Shown here one piece after another: positions 60,001-62,241 of a DNA stretch of 64,000 nucleotides. The stretch is from the NCBI GenBank assembly GCA_018881555.1, contig JACAXG010000008.1, positions 14,626,816 to 14,690,815 of the forward strand. The letters run 5' to 3'. The translations under genes were made by a program, and so were the position numbers. A model generated the notes under the pieces. It was given only the letters and a program-made list of their open reading frames with translations. It had not been told where the DNA came from and did not search any database. Each line of letters opens with the position of its first letter. Positions within the stretch are counted from its first letter, which is position 1. This DNA comes from Amblyornis subalaris (lineage: Eukaryota > Chordata > Aves > Passeriformes > Ptilonorhynchidae).

Positions 60001-62241
60001 TGCTCCATGTGCTTCTGGAGTCATGGATGTAACCCTTGATTACAAAGCAATTGTGCAGAGCAGTCAATAATGCTGAAGCCAGACATGTTTCAGGATGGTT
60101 AGGTGCAGGAAGGGTCCTCTAAGAGGTCATTCCCCTGTCCTTCTTAAATGGCCACTGACTCAACCCTTGTAGCTGTACATTGTCTGCTTAGAGACTAAAG
60201 GAAATGGCCACTAACTGGCTCTTCTCTCTCTACTTCCCTCCCTCAGGAAGGGCGGCTAGCCTGGCATGACTGTGCTCTTAAACACTTACATGGTCCCTAA
60301 CATAATTTCAAGGAATCCCTAAAATGCATCTTTTTAGCCTCGTGCATGTCTCTTGCTTGGGGTCTTTACAGAATGGCCCTGATTTGTATTTGTTGTCAAG
60401 GAGCACAGCTGTTCCAATTTTGTCACTTCATTGTTGCCAAATCCATGGCACCATCCATTATGGCACTTTGTGCACTATCAACTATTTATGTCAATACTTA
60501 AGTGTTTCATTTGCATTTACATTTCCAACCTGATAGTTTCTTCCCCCTTGAAGAAGCAGCAGATCATAAATAGAGTTCTGTCTCCACTTGTTAAAGATGA
60601 GTCTAGCTTGTCAAGATTCACTTGAGGAAGCAGTCATTTGTCCTCACTCATGAAAATAAATGTCACATCTAAGCACAGGAAGGTGGTATATACAGTTCCC
60701 ATCTTTCTCTAAGACTAAAATCCTCTCACACACACACTTTCTTCCCACCTGCTGCCAGCCTATGATCCATATCCCCAGGAGTGCTCTAGGGGCCAGGAGA
60801 GTGCTGGCAAACCTTCAAACATTCTCTGTTCCTATATTTGAGCATCCATGACACAAGTTCTTGTACAGCAGCTCTGTACACACAAAGAGCTCTCACAGCT
60901 AGGGAGAACAAGCTGCTTTGGGGTGCAGCTGGATGCAGAATAAATAAAAGAGAGAGGACCATGATTTTGGCTATGGGTACCTAAATCCTGAGTACAGCTC
61001 TCACAGGCAGGTCCCATTTTTGAGGTTGTCATGTGCAGGGCCAGCAGTTTATCTTGATGATCCTTGTGGGTCCCTCCTAACTCAGGATATTCTATGATTC
61101 TATGACTTTCACAGGAAAGGGACGTTGCTGGCGCCACATGCAATAAGAACACATGCAAATTCAGTGTTCTCCCGGCAGCAGGACCAGAACTCCCGAAGGC
61201 ACCAGCACAGTCCACCCTGAACCCTGGCAGGAGTGGATATATCCAGGAGAAAAGGGAGCATGGATTTACCACCCACTCAGATCACTTTGCTCCACCTCTA
61301 AATGAAATTCACTTTTCATGGGATATTCGAGCAGCTCAGCACCATTCCTGAGCACTGAGGATGAAAGCAGAGCACAAATCCAGGGTCAGCAGCCTAATTC
61401 CCAGTGTGCCCACTTCAGGCAACCTTAACAGTTATGGCCCAGTTTCCTGCCCCGCCACATTCCCTCTCAGTGTATTTACCTTTAGGGGTGTGCTGCTCCA
61501 GGTTTGCCTGGCTCACCAAAGACTGGGACACGTGGGGGCCAGCAGAAGCACCCTGGAATGCAGCATGAGGGAAGTGTCAGAGATAACAGAGTACAGTCGT
61601 GGCACAGTGCAAGTGGGGGTCATAAAGGTCCACAGAGAAAGTGAAACTGTAAGGCTGACTTTACCAGATCTTTAGGGACAACTGAGACTGTGAGTAATGG
61701 TCATAAAAGGCTCAGAGACACAAATACCTGGAAAGTTCAGCCCAGTGCACAGAGGCAGGGGATCTGTCAGCAGAGAGTAGCCTGATGTCAGCTTAAGAAG
61801 TGGACTGGGGGCTCATTAGGCAGTCAGTCATTAGGGGTTTACTACCAAATACCACCTGCAGTCACAAACACAAGCCTGCCCTGCCATACTGGCATCCTAA
61901 ACCCAGGCAATCATGATGGTGCTGTCACCAGCTACTGAGGAAGGCAGCACAGCTATGACCAGGATGAGCCTTACGGCTTCACTTTGTAAAGGTCAAGGTC
62001 TTGCACAAAGGCCTCTGAGCAAAGGAAGGGCTAGGACCTGGGATGAAACCTAAATGTGTCCACACCAGGTGTACCATCAGTCTTCTCCTTTTAGGACAGC
62101 GGTGGAAAAAGATTTGCTCTTTGCACTTACCCCCGAGCTACTGGTGGCTCCTGGAGTGGGGACATCAGCAGAAGCCGCGCTGCTGGTACTGGGACGGCTC
62201 CTACTCAGAAAATTCCTCAAATCTTTCCTTGCTTTCTCCAT
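1..62241 (-). CDS. DNAH1: DNAH1, axonemal inner-arm dynein heavy chain (whole span in window, 66 exons, 3' end missing)
   Basis: Motor subunit of an inner dynein arm in cilia and sperm flagella; it uses ATP to slide doublet microtubules. Sixty-six minus-strand exons with consistent phases give about 3,569 codons. Seen in order: divergent N-terminal tail (residues 1-900), linker (about 900-1450), AAA1 P-loop at about 1508-1515 with Walker B CFDEFNR, AAA2 P-loop at about 1789-1796, AAA3 P-loop at about 2153-2160 with Walker [10 protein letters not shown], degenerate AAA4 loop at about 2499-2507, stalk and microtubule-binding domain (about 2750-3050), AAA5 and part of AAA6. The order and wording follow human DNAH1 as I remember it (about 4,265 aa), closer than any other dynein heavy chain I know. 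The last part, about 700 residues, lies beyond position 1. Human DNAH1 defects cause sperm flagellar abnormalities (MMAF). The gene hosts an antisense HAUS3-like gene in one intron. Confidence 0.95.
108..252 (-). CDS. DNAH1: DNAH1 exon 66 (last exon in window)
   Basis: Residues 3521-3569. Reads [20 protein letters not shown], then [20 protein letters not shown] and FIEPQ before GTAACC. The next exon (human begins TANLSVVF) is not in positions 1-107, so the gene continues outside the window. Confidence 0.95.
628..824 (-). CDS. DNAH1: DNAH1 exon 65 (GC donor)
   Basis: Residues 3456-3521. Reads [20 protein letters not shown], then [15 protein letters not shown] and [12 protein letters not shown]. 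It ends CAC AG followed by GCAAGT (GC-AG intron); the split Arg with the next exon gives HREPLPG as in human. Confidence 0.93.
1299..1450 (-). CDS. DNAH1: DNAH1 exon 64
   Basis: Residues 3405-3455. Reads [20 protein letters not shown], then [34 protein letters not shown] is a conserved AAA6 motif. Confidence 0.95.
1651..1846 (-). CDS. DNAH1: DNAH1 exon 63
   Basis: Residues 3340-3405. Reads [40 protein letters not shown] and [20 protein letters not shown]. Confidence 0.96.
1932..2157 (-). CDS. DNAH1: DNAH1 exon 62
   Basis: Residues 3264-3339. Reads [40 protein letters not shown] and [17 protein letters not shown]. GLEDQLLxxVVxxERPDLE is a dynein signature. Confidence 0.96.
2276..2436 (-). 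CDS. DNAH1: DNAH1 exon 61 (AAA5)
   Basis: Residues 3211-3264. Reads [20 protein letters not shown], then [20 protein letters not shown] and [10 protein letters not shown]. [17 protein letters not shown] is universal in axonemal heavy chains. Confidence 0.96.
2842..2991 (-). CDS. DNAH1: DNAH1 exon 60 (AAA5, weak donor)
   Basis: Residues 3161-3210. Contains [18 protein letters not shown] and [20 protein letters not shown], then VLLKE. N at 2920 leaves Ile or Met. The donor GAG/GTCCTA is poor after GT. A GC donor (TTA/GCAAGG) 18 nt further on would also keep the frame. Confidence 0.88.
3811..3930 (-). CDS. DNAH1: DNAH1 exon 59 (AAA5)
   Basis: Residues 3121-3160. Reads [20 protein letters not shown], then [20 protein letters not shown]. 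The acceptor contains N at 3934 next to TAG. Confidence 0.94.
4375..4500 (-). CDS. DNAH1: DNAH1 exon 58 (AAA5, GC donor)
   Basis: Residues 3079-3120. Reads [20 protein letters not shown], then [15 protein letters not shown]. It ends CAG followed by GCAAGT, a GC-AG intron; the next exon IAGLPND follows in phase 0 as in human SWQIAGLPND. Confidence 0.92.
4719..4850 (-). CDS. DNAH1: DNAH1 exon 57 (stalk CC2 to AAA5)
   Basis: Residues 3035-3078. Reads [20 protein letters not shown], then [31 protein letters not shown] marks the return into the ring. Confidence 0.95.
5255..5446 (-). CDS. DNAH1: DNAH1 exon 56 (stalk CC2)
   Basis: Residues 2971-3034. Reads [20 protein letters not shown], then [20 protein letters not shown]. 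Descending stalk coiled coil. N at 5369 hides one residue (Glu in human). Confidence 0.95.
5729..5896 (-). CDS. DNAH1: DNAH1 exon 55 (microtubule-binding domain)
   Basis: Residues 2915-2970. Reads [20 protein letters not shown], then [20 protein letters not shown] and [10 protein letters not shown]. Near-identical to human. Confidence 0.96.
6358..6549 (-). CDS. DNAH1: DNAH1 exon 54 (microtubule-binding domain)
   Basis: Residues 2851-2914. Reads [20 protein letters not shown], then [20 protein letters not shown]. PPxGVKxVxEAVCIM and DYWEPxKxLLxD are microtubule-binding domain signatures. Confidence 0.96.
7153..8307 (+). CDS. HAUS3: HAUS3-like exon 1 (start uncertain)
   Basis: Holds the HAUS3 N-terminal domain and the insert. 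The first in-frame Met inside the homology is at 7153. Similarity to human begins a few residues earlier (NFMATL against NEFVETL), so an upstream exon joined at CAACAG near 7140 may supply the real start. The frame is open back to 6955, but that stretch includes a hydrophobic run unlike HAUS3. N at 7761. Donor CAG/GTAGGG. Confidence 0.8.
7153..10440 (+). CDS. HAUS3: HAUS3-like gene, augmin complex subunit 3 (whole CDS, 4 exons)
   Basis: Augmin (HAUS) binds spindle microtubules and recruits the gamma-tubulin ring complex for branching nucleation; HAUS3 is one of its long coiled-coil subunits. Four plus-strand exons with matching phases encode about 687 aa (human 603). Seen: N-terminal block at residues 1-75 with [27 protein letters not shown] and [14 protein letters not shown], like human YPKADNL, DFDWLFE and GKPILEGAALDEAL; charged coiled coil at about 97-150; a Glu/Gly/Ser-rich insert at about 217-336 with no match I know; [13 protein letters not shown] near 343 (human LAYICAQHQLI); coiled coils; and C-terminal [20 protein letters not shown] (human FYVYFLKDEDYLKDIVENL). 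It lies inside a DNAH1 intron, antisense to its host. It may be a paralog or the relocated ortholog; the symbol marks the family. It looks intact. Confidence 0.85.
8473..8912 (+). CDS. HAUS3: HAUS3-like exon 2
   Basis: GC- and CpG-rich at its start. Coiled-coil region reading [20 protein letters not shown] and [12 protein letters not shown] (human NTIDTKDYSTHR). Acceptor is a CAGCAG tandem. N at 8596. Ends in phase 2 at CG/GTAAGG. Confidence 0.85.
9565..9781 (+). CDS. HAUS3: HAUS3-like exon 3
   Basis: Reads [20 protein letters not shown] (human HRLYQVLEGENKKKELFLTH), then [19 protein letters not shown]. Strong acceptor CCTCCCACAG; ends in phase 0 at GTAAGG. Confidence 0.87.
10189..10440 (+). 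CDS. HAUS3: HAUS3-like exon 4 (terminal)
   Basis: Reads [20 protein letters not shown], then [16 protein letters not shown] and the conserved YVYF segment, ending in a TAG stop at 10438-10440. Acceptor TTCCTTAG. Confidence 0.9.
   Translation, partial: EITELMQQLIIVQDNLYQMLTDLLSDLEAKRRSVENPILQTERNLYVYFYCNQDRLREVVEELEKQASASSKGPLRELPYGKE
10793..10798 (+). promoter_or_regulatory. polyadenylation signal AATAAA of the HAUS3-like gene
   Basis: A canonical AATAAA about 350 bases after the stop, followed by a G/T-rich stretch (GGTCTGTTATTTGC). The 3' UTR would end near 10815, about 550 bases short of DNAH1 exon 53 on the other strand. Confidence 0.6.
11366..11551 (-). CDS. DNAH1: DNAH1 exon 53 (stalk CC1)
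   Basis: Residues 2789-2850. Reads [20 protein letters not shown], then [20 protein letters not shown]. ALPALxxAxxxL is the conserved tip of CC1. The intron after this exon hosts the antisense HAUS3-like gene. Confidence 0.96.
12614..12724 (-). CDS. DNAH1: DNAH1 exon 52 (stalk CC1)
   Basis: Residues 2752-2788. Reads [20 protein letters not shown], then [17 protein letters not shown]. Heptad-like rising coiled coil of the stalk. Confidence 0.95.
13261..13452 (-). CDS. DNAH1: DNAH1 exon 51 (AAA4 to stalk)
   Basis: Residues 2688-2751. Reads [20 protein letters not shown], then [20 protein letters not shown] and [14 protein letters not shown] at 13384 hides one residue (Thr in human). Confidence 0.95.
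13814..13985 (-). CDS. DNAH1: DNAH1 exon 50 (AAA4)
   Basis: Residues 2630-2687. Reads [20 protein letters not shown], then [17 protein letters not shown], the standard dynein RxFPxLVNCxTIDWFxxWP motif. Confidence 0.96.
14608..14622. repeat. poly(A) run
   Basis: Fifteen A in a row within a DNAH1 intron. No retroposed sequence is recognisable upstream. Confidence 0.9.
14789..14997 (-). CDS. DNAH1: DNAH1 exon 49 (AAA4)
   Basis: Residues 2561-2630. Reads [40 protein letters not shown] and VLCMS, with the AAA4 motif LNSGDIPN. Confidence 0.95.
16156..16291 (-). CDS. DNAH1: DNAH1 exon 48 (AAA4)
   Basis: Residues 2515-2560. Reads [20 protein letters not shown], then [20 protein letters not shown]. 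Found by homology; donor GTACAG. Confidence 0.94.
16674..16870 (-). CDS. DNAH1: DNAH1 exon 47 (AAA4)
   Basis: Residues 2450-2515. Reads [20 protein letters not shown], then the AAA4 nucleotide loop [17 protein letters not shown] at about 2499-2515. Arg replaces the usual Walker A Lys, as it also does in human DNAH1 (GVGGSGRSS). Confidence 0.96.
18199..18429 (-). CDS. DNAH1: DNAH1 exon 46
   Basis: Residues 2373-2449. Reads [20 protein letters not shown], then [20 protein letters not shown]. Links AAA3 to AAA4. Confidence 0.95.
19247..19425 (-). CDS. DNAH1: DNAH1 exon 45 (AAA3 end, acceptor uncertain)
   Basis: Residues 2313-2372. Contains [40 protein letters not shown] and [11 protein letters not shown]. 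The acceptor is a CAGCAG tandem (19425 or 19422). A third in-phase acceptor at 19470 would add 15 residues. With 19425 the spacer before NEPL is about 13 residues shorter than in human. Confidence 0.85.
20920..21093 (-). CDS. DNAH1: DNAH1 exon 44 (AAA3)
   Basis: Residues 2255-2313. Reads [37 protein letters not shown], then [25 protein letters not shown] is the AAA3 sensor region. Donor GTAAGT is perfect. Confidence 0.94.
21227..21384 (-). CDS. DNAH1: DNAH1 exon 43 (AAA3 Walker B)
   Basis: Residues 2202-2255. Reads [20 protein letters not shown], with Walker [10 protein letters not shown], then [20 protein letters not shown]. Confidence 0.96.
22067..22227 (-). CDS. DNAH1: DNAH1 exon 42 (AAA3 P-loop, GC donor)
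   Basis: Residues 2149-2202. Walker A GPTGTGKT at about 2153-2160, then [20 protein letters not shown]. The coding part ends AAG AG and the intron starts GCAAGA; joining to the next exon restores the expected Arg in [10 protein letters not shown]. No nearby GT donor fits. Confidence 0.93.
22709..22849 (-). CDS. DNAH1: DNAH1 exon 41 (AAA3 entry)
   Basis: Residues 2102-2148. Reads [20 protein letters not shown], then [20 protein letters not shown]. Confidence 0.95.
24019..24123 (-). CDS. DNAH1: DNAH1 exon 40
   Basis: Residues 2067-2101. Reads [18 protein letters not shown], then an acidic run [13 protein letters not shown], matching the acidic stretch of human DNAH1 at this place. Confidence 0.93.
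24399..24557 (-). CDS. DNAH1: DNAH1 exon 39
   Basis: Residues 2014-2066. Reads [20 protein letters not shown], then [20 protein letters not shown]. [12 protein letters not shown] is strongly conserved before AAA3. Confidence 0.95.
25180..25299 (-). CDS. DNAH1: DNAH1 exon 38
   Basis: Residues 1974-2013. Reads [20 protein letters not shown], then [20 protein letters not shown]. Found by homology; acceptor TTTACAG, donor GTAGAT. Confidence 0.92.
25977..26171 (-). CDS. DNAH1: DNAH1 exon 37 (AAA2)
   Basis: Residues 1909-1973. Reads [20 protein letters not shown], then [20 protein letters not shown]. The [12 protein letters not shown] motif is universal in dynein heavy chains. Confidence 0.96.
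26287..26464 (-). CDS. DNAH1: DNAH1 exon 36 (AAA2 Walker B)
   Basis: Residues 1849-1908. Reads [20 protein letters not shown], then [39 protein letters not shown]. Confidence 0.96.
26465..28092 (-). other. DNAH1 intron 35, nothing recognised
   Basis: A 1.6 kb intron, AT-rich in its middle (27040-27250). I see no exon, RNA gene or clear repeat on either strand. Confidence 0.6.
28093..28247 (-). CDS. DNAH1: DNAH1 exon 35 (AAA2)
   Basis: Residues 1798-1849. Reads [20 protein letters not shown], then [20 protein letters not shown] and HEW split at [18 protein letters not shown] is a conserved dynein AAA2 motif. Confidence 0.95.
28726..28817 (-). CDS. DNAH1: DNAH1 exon 34 (AAA2 P-loop)
   Basis: Residues 1767-1797. 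Reads [20 protein letters not shown], then Walker A GPTGSGKT at about 1789-1796. Ends in AAG before GTATAG. Confidence 0.94.
28931..29117 (-). CDS. DNAH1: DNAH1 exon 33 (AAA1-AAA2)
   Basis: Residues 1705-1767. Reads [40 protein letters not shown] and [13 protein letters not shown]. Confidence 0.95.
29223..29309 (-). CDS. DNAH1: DNAH1 exon 32 (AAA1)
   Basis: Residues 1676-1704. Reads [20 protein letters not shown], then [19 protein letters not shown] is a dynein signature. Confidence 0.96.
29808..29957 (-). CDS. DNAH1: DNAH1 exon 31 (AAA1)
   Basis: Residues 1626-1675. Reads [20 protein letters not shown] (arginine-finger region [10 protein letters not shown]), then [19 protein letters not shown]. 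Confidence 0.96.
30279..30392 (-). CDS. DNAH1: DNAH1 exon 30 (AAA1)
   Basis: Residues 1588-1625. Reads [20 protein letters not shown], then [18 protein letters not shown], which carries the sensor I segment TMNPGYAGR. Confidence 0.96.
31459..31564 (-). CDS. DNAH1: DNAH1 exon 29 (AAA1 Walker B)
   Basis: Residues 1552-1587. Reads [20 protein letters not shown], with the Walker B acidic pair in CFDEFNR, then [15 protein letters not shown]. Confidence 0.96.
32586..32774 (-). CDS. DNAH1: DNAH1 exon 28 (AAA1 P-loop)
   Basis: Residues 1489-1552. Reads [19 protein letters not shown], then Walker [20 protein letters not shown] at about 1508-1515. This is the main ATP-hydrolysis site and its Lys and Thr are intact. 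Confidence 0.97.
33396..33509 (-). CDS. DNAH1: DNAH1 exon 27 (AAA1 entry)
   Basis: Residues 1451-1489. Reads [20 protein letters not shown], then [18 protein letters not shown], the canonical linker-to-AAA1 segment of dyneins. Confidence 0.95.
33970..34133 (-). CDS. DNAH1: DNAH1 exon 26 (linker end)
   Basis: Residues 1397-1451. Reads [40 protein letters not shown] and DFEWISQLR. Confidence 0.95.
34470..34600 (+). mobile_element. possible MIR-like relic
   Basis: GGGTGACCCTGGAGAAGTTA followed by a T/C-rich stretch and GATAATGATCATATTATCAA recalls MIR (TGTGACCTTGGGCAAGTTA, GGGATAATAATAG). Weak. Confidence 0.25.
34771..34911 (-). CDS. DNAH1: DNAH1 exon 25 (linker)
   Basis: Residues 1350-1396. 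Reads [20 protein letters not shown] and [19 protein letters not shown]; human WVLNWPGQVTIAGCQTYWTM. Found by homology and phase. Confidence 0.93.
35779..35958 (-). CDS. DNAH1: DNAH1 exon 24 (linker)
   Basis: Residues 1290-1349. Contains [39 protein letters not shown] and [10 protein letters not shown]. Acceptor TTAG, donor GTAAGA. Confidence 0.94.
37062..37167 (-). CDS. DNAH1: DNAH1 exon 23 (linker)
   Basis: Residues 1254-1289. Reads [20 protein letters not shown] and [15 protein letters not shown], identical to human at nearly all positions. Confidence 0.95.
37736..37857 (-). CDS. DNAH1: DNAH1 exon 22 (linker)
   Basis: Residues 1214-1254. Reads [20 protein letters not shown], then [12 protein letters not shown]. 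The KGLxxYLExKRxxFPRFxFLS linker motif is split between this exon and the next. Confidence 0.93.
38539..38703 (-). CDS. DNAH1: DNAH1 exon 21 (linker)
   Basis: Residues 1159-1213. Contains [38 protein letters not shown] and [10 protein letters not shown] at 38629 hides one residue. The [19 protein letters not shown] motif is shared by all axonemal heavy chains. Confidence 0.93.
39398..39610 (-). CDS. DNAH1: DNAH1 exon 20 (linker)
   Basis: Residues 1088-1158. Reads [40 protein letters not shown] and [10 protein letters not shown]. Acceptor TTCCAG, donor GTACTG. Confidence 0.93.
40509..40762 (-). CDS. DNAH1: DNAH1 exon 19 (linker)
   Basis: Residues 1003-1087. Contains [24 protein letters not shown] and [20 protein letters not shown]; the RNPGMRxRHWE motif is typical of the dynein linker. 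N at 40666 hides the residue between R and RHW (Ile in human). Confidence 0.93.
40945..40986. repeat. 21-bp tandem duplication
   Basis: The unit CCACTAAGTCAGGATTCAAG plus C occurs twice in direct succession with no mismatch, in the DNAH1 intron between 40763 and 42619. Perfect identity suggests a recent replication-slippage event. Confidence 0.95.
42285..42322. repeat. TA-rich simple stretch
   Basis: AAATATATATATG and a nearby CATATATGAG, a short AT dinucleotide run inside a DNAH1 intron. Confidence 0.75.
42620..42818 (-). CDS. DNAH1: DNAH1 exon 18 (linker, DHC_N2)
   Basis: Residues 937-1003. Reads [39 protein letters not shown] and [11 protein letters not shown] at 42732 hides one residue (Glu or similar before SWMND). 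Confidence 0.93.
43809..43964 (-). CDS. DNAH1: DNAH1 exon 17
   Basis: Residues 885-936. Reads [20 protein letters not shown] and [18 protein letters not shown]; human LAMLYNNRERIFSLPITN. Start of the linker-proximal region. Confidence 0.92.
44385..44482. repeat. G/T-rich low-complexity stretch
   Basis: Repeated TTTG and TTTGGT words on the plus strand, lying in the intron before DNAH1 exon 17. On the transcribed strand it reads as A/C-rich. Confidence 0.85.
45053..45194 (-). CDS. DNAH1: DNAH1 exon 16
   Basis: Residues 837-884. Contains [10 protein letters not shown] and [20 protein letters not shown]; human [20 protein letters not shown]. Acceptor ATGTGAGTGCAG is pyrimidine-poor. Confidence 0.92.
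46590..46672 (-). CDS. DNAH1: DNAH1 exon 15
   Basis: Residues 810-837. Short exon reading [20 protein letters not shown]; human VMDDYQVMDEFLYNLSSDDF. Too short to stand as a separate reading frame, found by homology and phase (0 in, 2 out). Confidence 0.9.
46908..47045 (+). mobile_element. MIR-like SINE relic
   Basis: The order of words GACCTAGTGGATAAAG..GCTGGAC, then GGACAAGTCAGCTTA and TTGTTCCCCATTTGT, follows the MIR consensus (CTAGTGGTTAAGAG, GGGCAAGTCACTTAA, CTCATCTGT). Diverged; judged by eye. Confidence 0.45.
47462..47581 (-). CDS. DNAH1: DNAH1 exon 14
   Basis: Residues 770-809. Contains [20 protein letters not shown] and [13 protein letters not shown]; human has EKPNSIEELAELREWMKGIP. 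Donor GTAGGC, phase 0 on both sides. Confidence 0.92.
48216..48441 (-). CDS. DNAH1: DNAH1 exon 13
   Basis: Residues 694-769. Contains [20 protein letters not shown] and [18 protein letters not shown], matching human SSIIIGPFYINVDNVKQ and [16 protein letters not shown]. Confidence 0.93.
49289..49482 (-). CDS. DNAH1: DNAH1 exon 12
   Basis: Residues 630-694. Contains [18 protein letters not shown], then [20 protein letters not shown]. Strong acceptor (CTCTTCCAG), donor GTAAGT, phase 2 out. Confidence 0.93.
50061..50211 (-). CDS. DNAH1: DNAH1 exon 11
   Basis: Residues 579-629. Reads [20 protein letters not shown] and [18 protein letters not shown], near-identical to human. Acceptor CACAG, donor GTGAAC. 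Confidence 0.93.
51222..51520 (-). CDS. DNAH1: DNAH1 exon 10
   Basis: Residues 480-579, the longest exon here. Contains [40 protein letters not shown] and [17 protein letters not shown] wording ([13 protein letters not shown]). N at 51224 falls in the codon expected to be Tyr, two bases before the GTAAGA donor. Confidence 0.92.
52085..52170 (+). mobile_element. MIR-like SINE core relic
   Basis: Contains CTCTGCCACTGATTTAGTGT and CCGTGCAAGCTACTC, like the MIR core CTCTGCCACTGACTAGCTGT and GGGCAAGTCACTT. Short and diverged. Confidence 0.35.
52385..52432. repeat. A-rich purine stretch
   Basis: Nearly pure A/G on the plus strand. On the DNAH1 sense strand it is a polypyrimidine tract, but no exon follows it directly. 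Confidence 0.8.
52756..52967 (-). CDS. DNAH1: DNAH1 exon 9
   Basis: Residues 409-479. Contains [29 protein letters not shown] and [14 protein letters not shown]. The open frame runs on upstream past the TAG acceptor, but that extension resembles no dynein. Confidence 0.93.
53769..53929 (-). CDS. DNAH1: DNAH1 exon 8 (NAGNAG acceptor)
   Basis: Residues 355-409. Contains [20 protein letters not shown], then [15 protein letters not shown]. The acceptor is TAGCAG: splicing at 53929 or 53926 keeps the frame and adds or drops one Ser. Confidence 0.9.
55147..55399 (-). CDS. DNAH1: DNAH1 exon 7
   Basis: Residues 271-355. Contains [22 protein letters not shown] and [19 protein letters not shown], matching human QYWVPRIQLLF and LLLYNLYVDCMPSDG. 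One N at 55338 leaves a residue undetermined. Confidence 0.93.
55937..56098 (-). CDS. DNAH1: DNAH1 exon 6
   Basis: Residues 217-271. Reads [20 protein letters not shown] and later [21 protein letters not shown] highly conserved DNAH1 tail segment; donor GTGTGT. Confidence 0.93.
57484..57616 (-). CDS. DNAH1: DNAH1 exon 5
   Basis: Residues 173-217. Reads [15 protein letters not shown], then [20 protein letters not shown] and TDDVLGH, almost identical to human DNAH1. Acceptor TTTTAG, donor GTAAAA, phase 0 in and 1 out. Confidence 0.92.
58148..58304 (-). CDS. DNAH1: DNAH1 exon 4
   Basis: Residues 120-172. Reads [20 protein letters not shown], then SNQLMPRH and VFPIYLPLK; human has GIDSNKLMPRH and IFPIYLPLK. 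The acceptor has a weak pyrimidine tract (TTTAAACCAG). Confidence 0.9.
58815..58989 (-). CDS. DNAH1: DNAH1 exon 3
   Basis: Residues 62-120. Contains MPENFRSLL, then [16 protein letters not shown] and [13 protein letters not shown], matching the conserved N-terminal block of DNAH1 (human LPGQHPRKIEIER). Acceptor TTAG, donor GTAAGT. Confidence 0.9.
59255..59360 (+). mobile_element. MIR-like SINE core relic
   Basis: TTCCCAGCTTTGCTACAGAC followed by GTGGGCAAGTTACTGTCAC resembles the MIR core (TCCCAGCTCTGCCACTGAC, GGGCAAGTTACTTAA). Judged by eye. Confidence 0.35.
61020..61105 (+). mobile_element. CR1 LINE 3'-end fragment
   Basis: Contains GGGCCAGCAG, CTTGATGATCCTTGTGGGTC and the tail ATTCTATGATTCTATGA, the usual 3' end of avian CR1 retrotransposons. 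It is truncated to under 100 bases, within DNAH1 intron 2. Confidence 0.8.
61480..61552 (-). CDS. DNAH1: DNAH1 exon 2
   Basis: Residues 38-62. Short exon between CCAG and GTAAAT. It reads [20 protein letters not shown], resembling human GPRMSQNLLRQADLDKFTPR, and its phase (0 in, 1 out) joins exons 1 and 3 exactly. Only a similarity search of short length supports it, but the phase fit is convincing. Confidence 0.8.
62131..62241 (-). CDS. DNAH1: DNAH1 exon 1 (probable start codon)
   Basis: Residues 1-37. ATG at 62241-62239 with A at -3 and G at +4; the base at -1 is N. It begins [16 protein letters not shown] and is then Ser/Thr/Ala/Pro rich, ending in phase 0 at a strong GTAAGT donor. Human DNAH1 starts with an unrelated, longer sequence, so this start rests on frame, Kozak context and donor. 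The upstream TTCTCCTAAG could also be a splice acceptor, which would put the true 5' end elsewhere. Confidence 0.55.

Larger units (their letters stand above)
58990..61479 (-). other. DNAH1 intron 2 (2.5 kb), repeats only
   Basis: The second-largest intron. It contains the CR1 tail and a MIR-like relic. The long minus-strand frame at 60832-61272 runs through the CR1 and is not a gene. Confidence 0.65.

Noticed and set aside
60832..61272. 146-codon minus-strand frame in DNAH1 intron 2
   Set aside because: Runs through the CR1 tail in antisense; part of the peptide is translated repeat.
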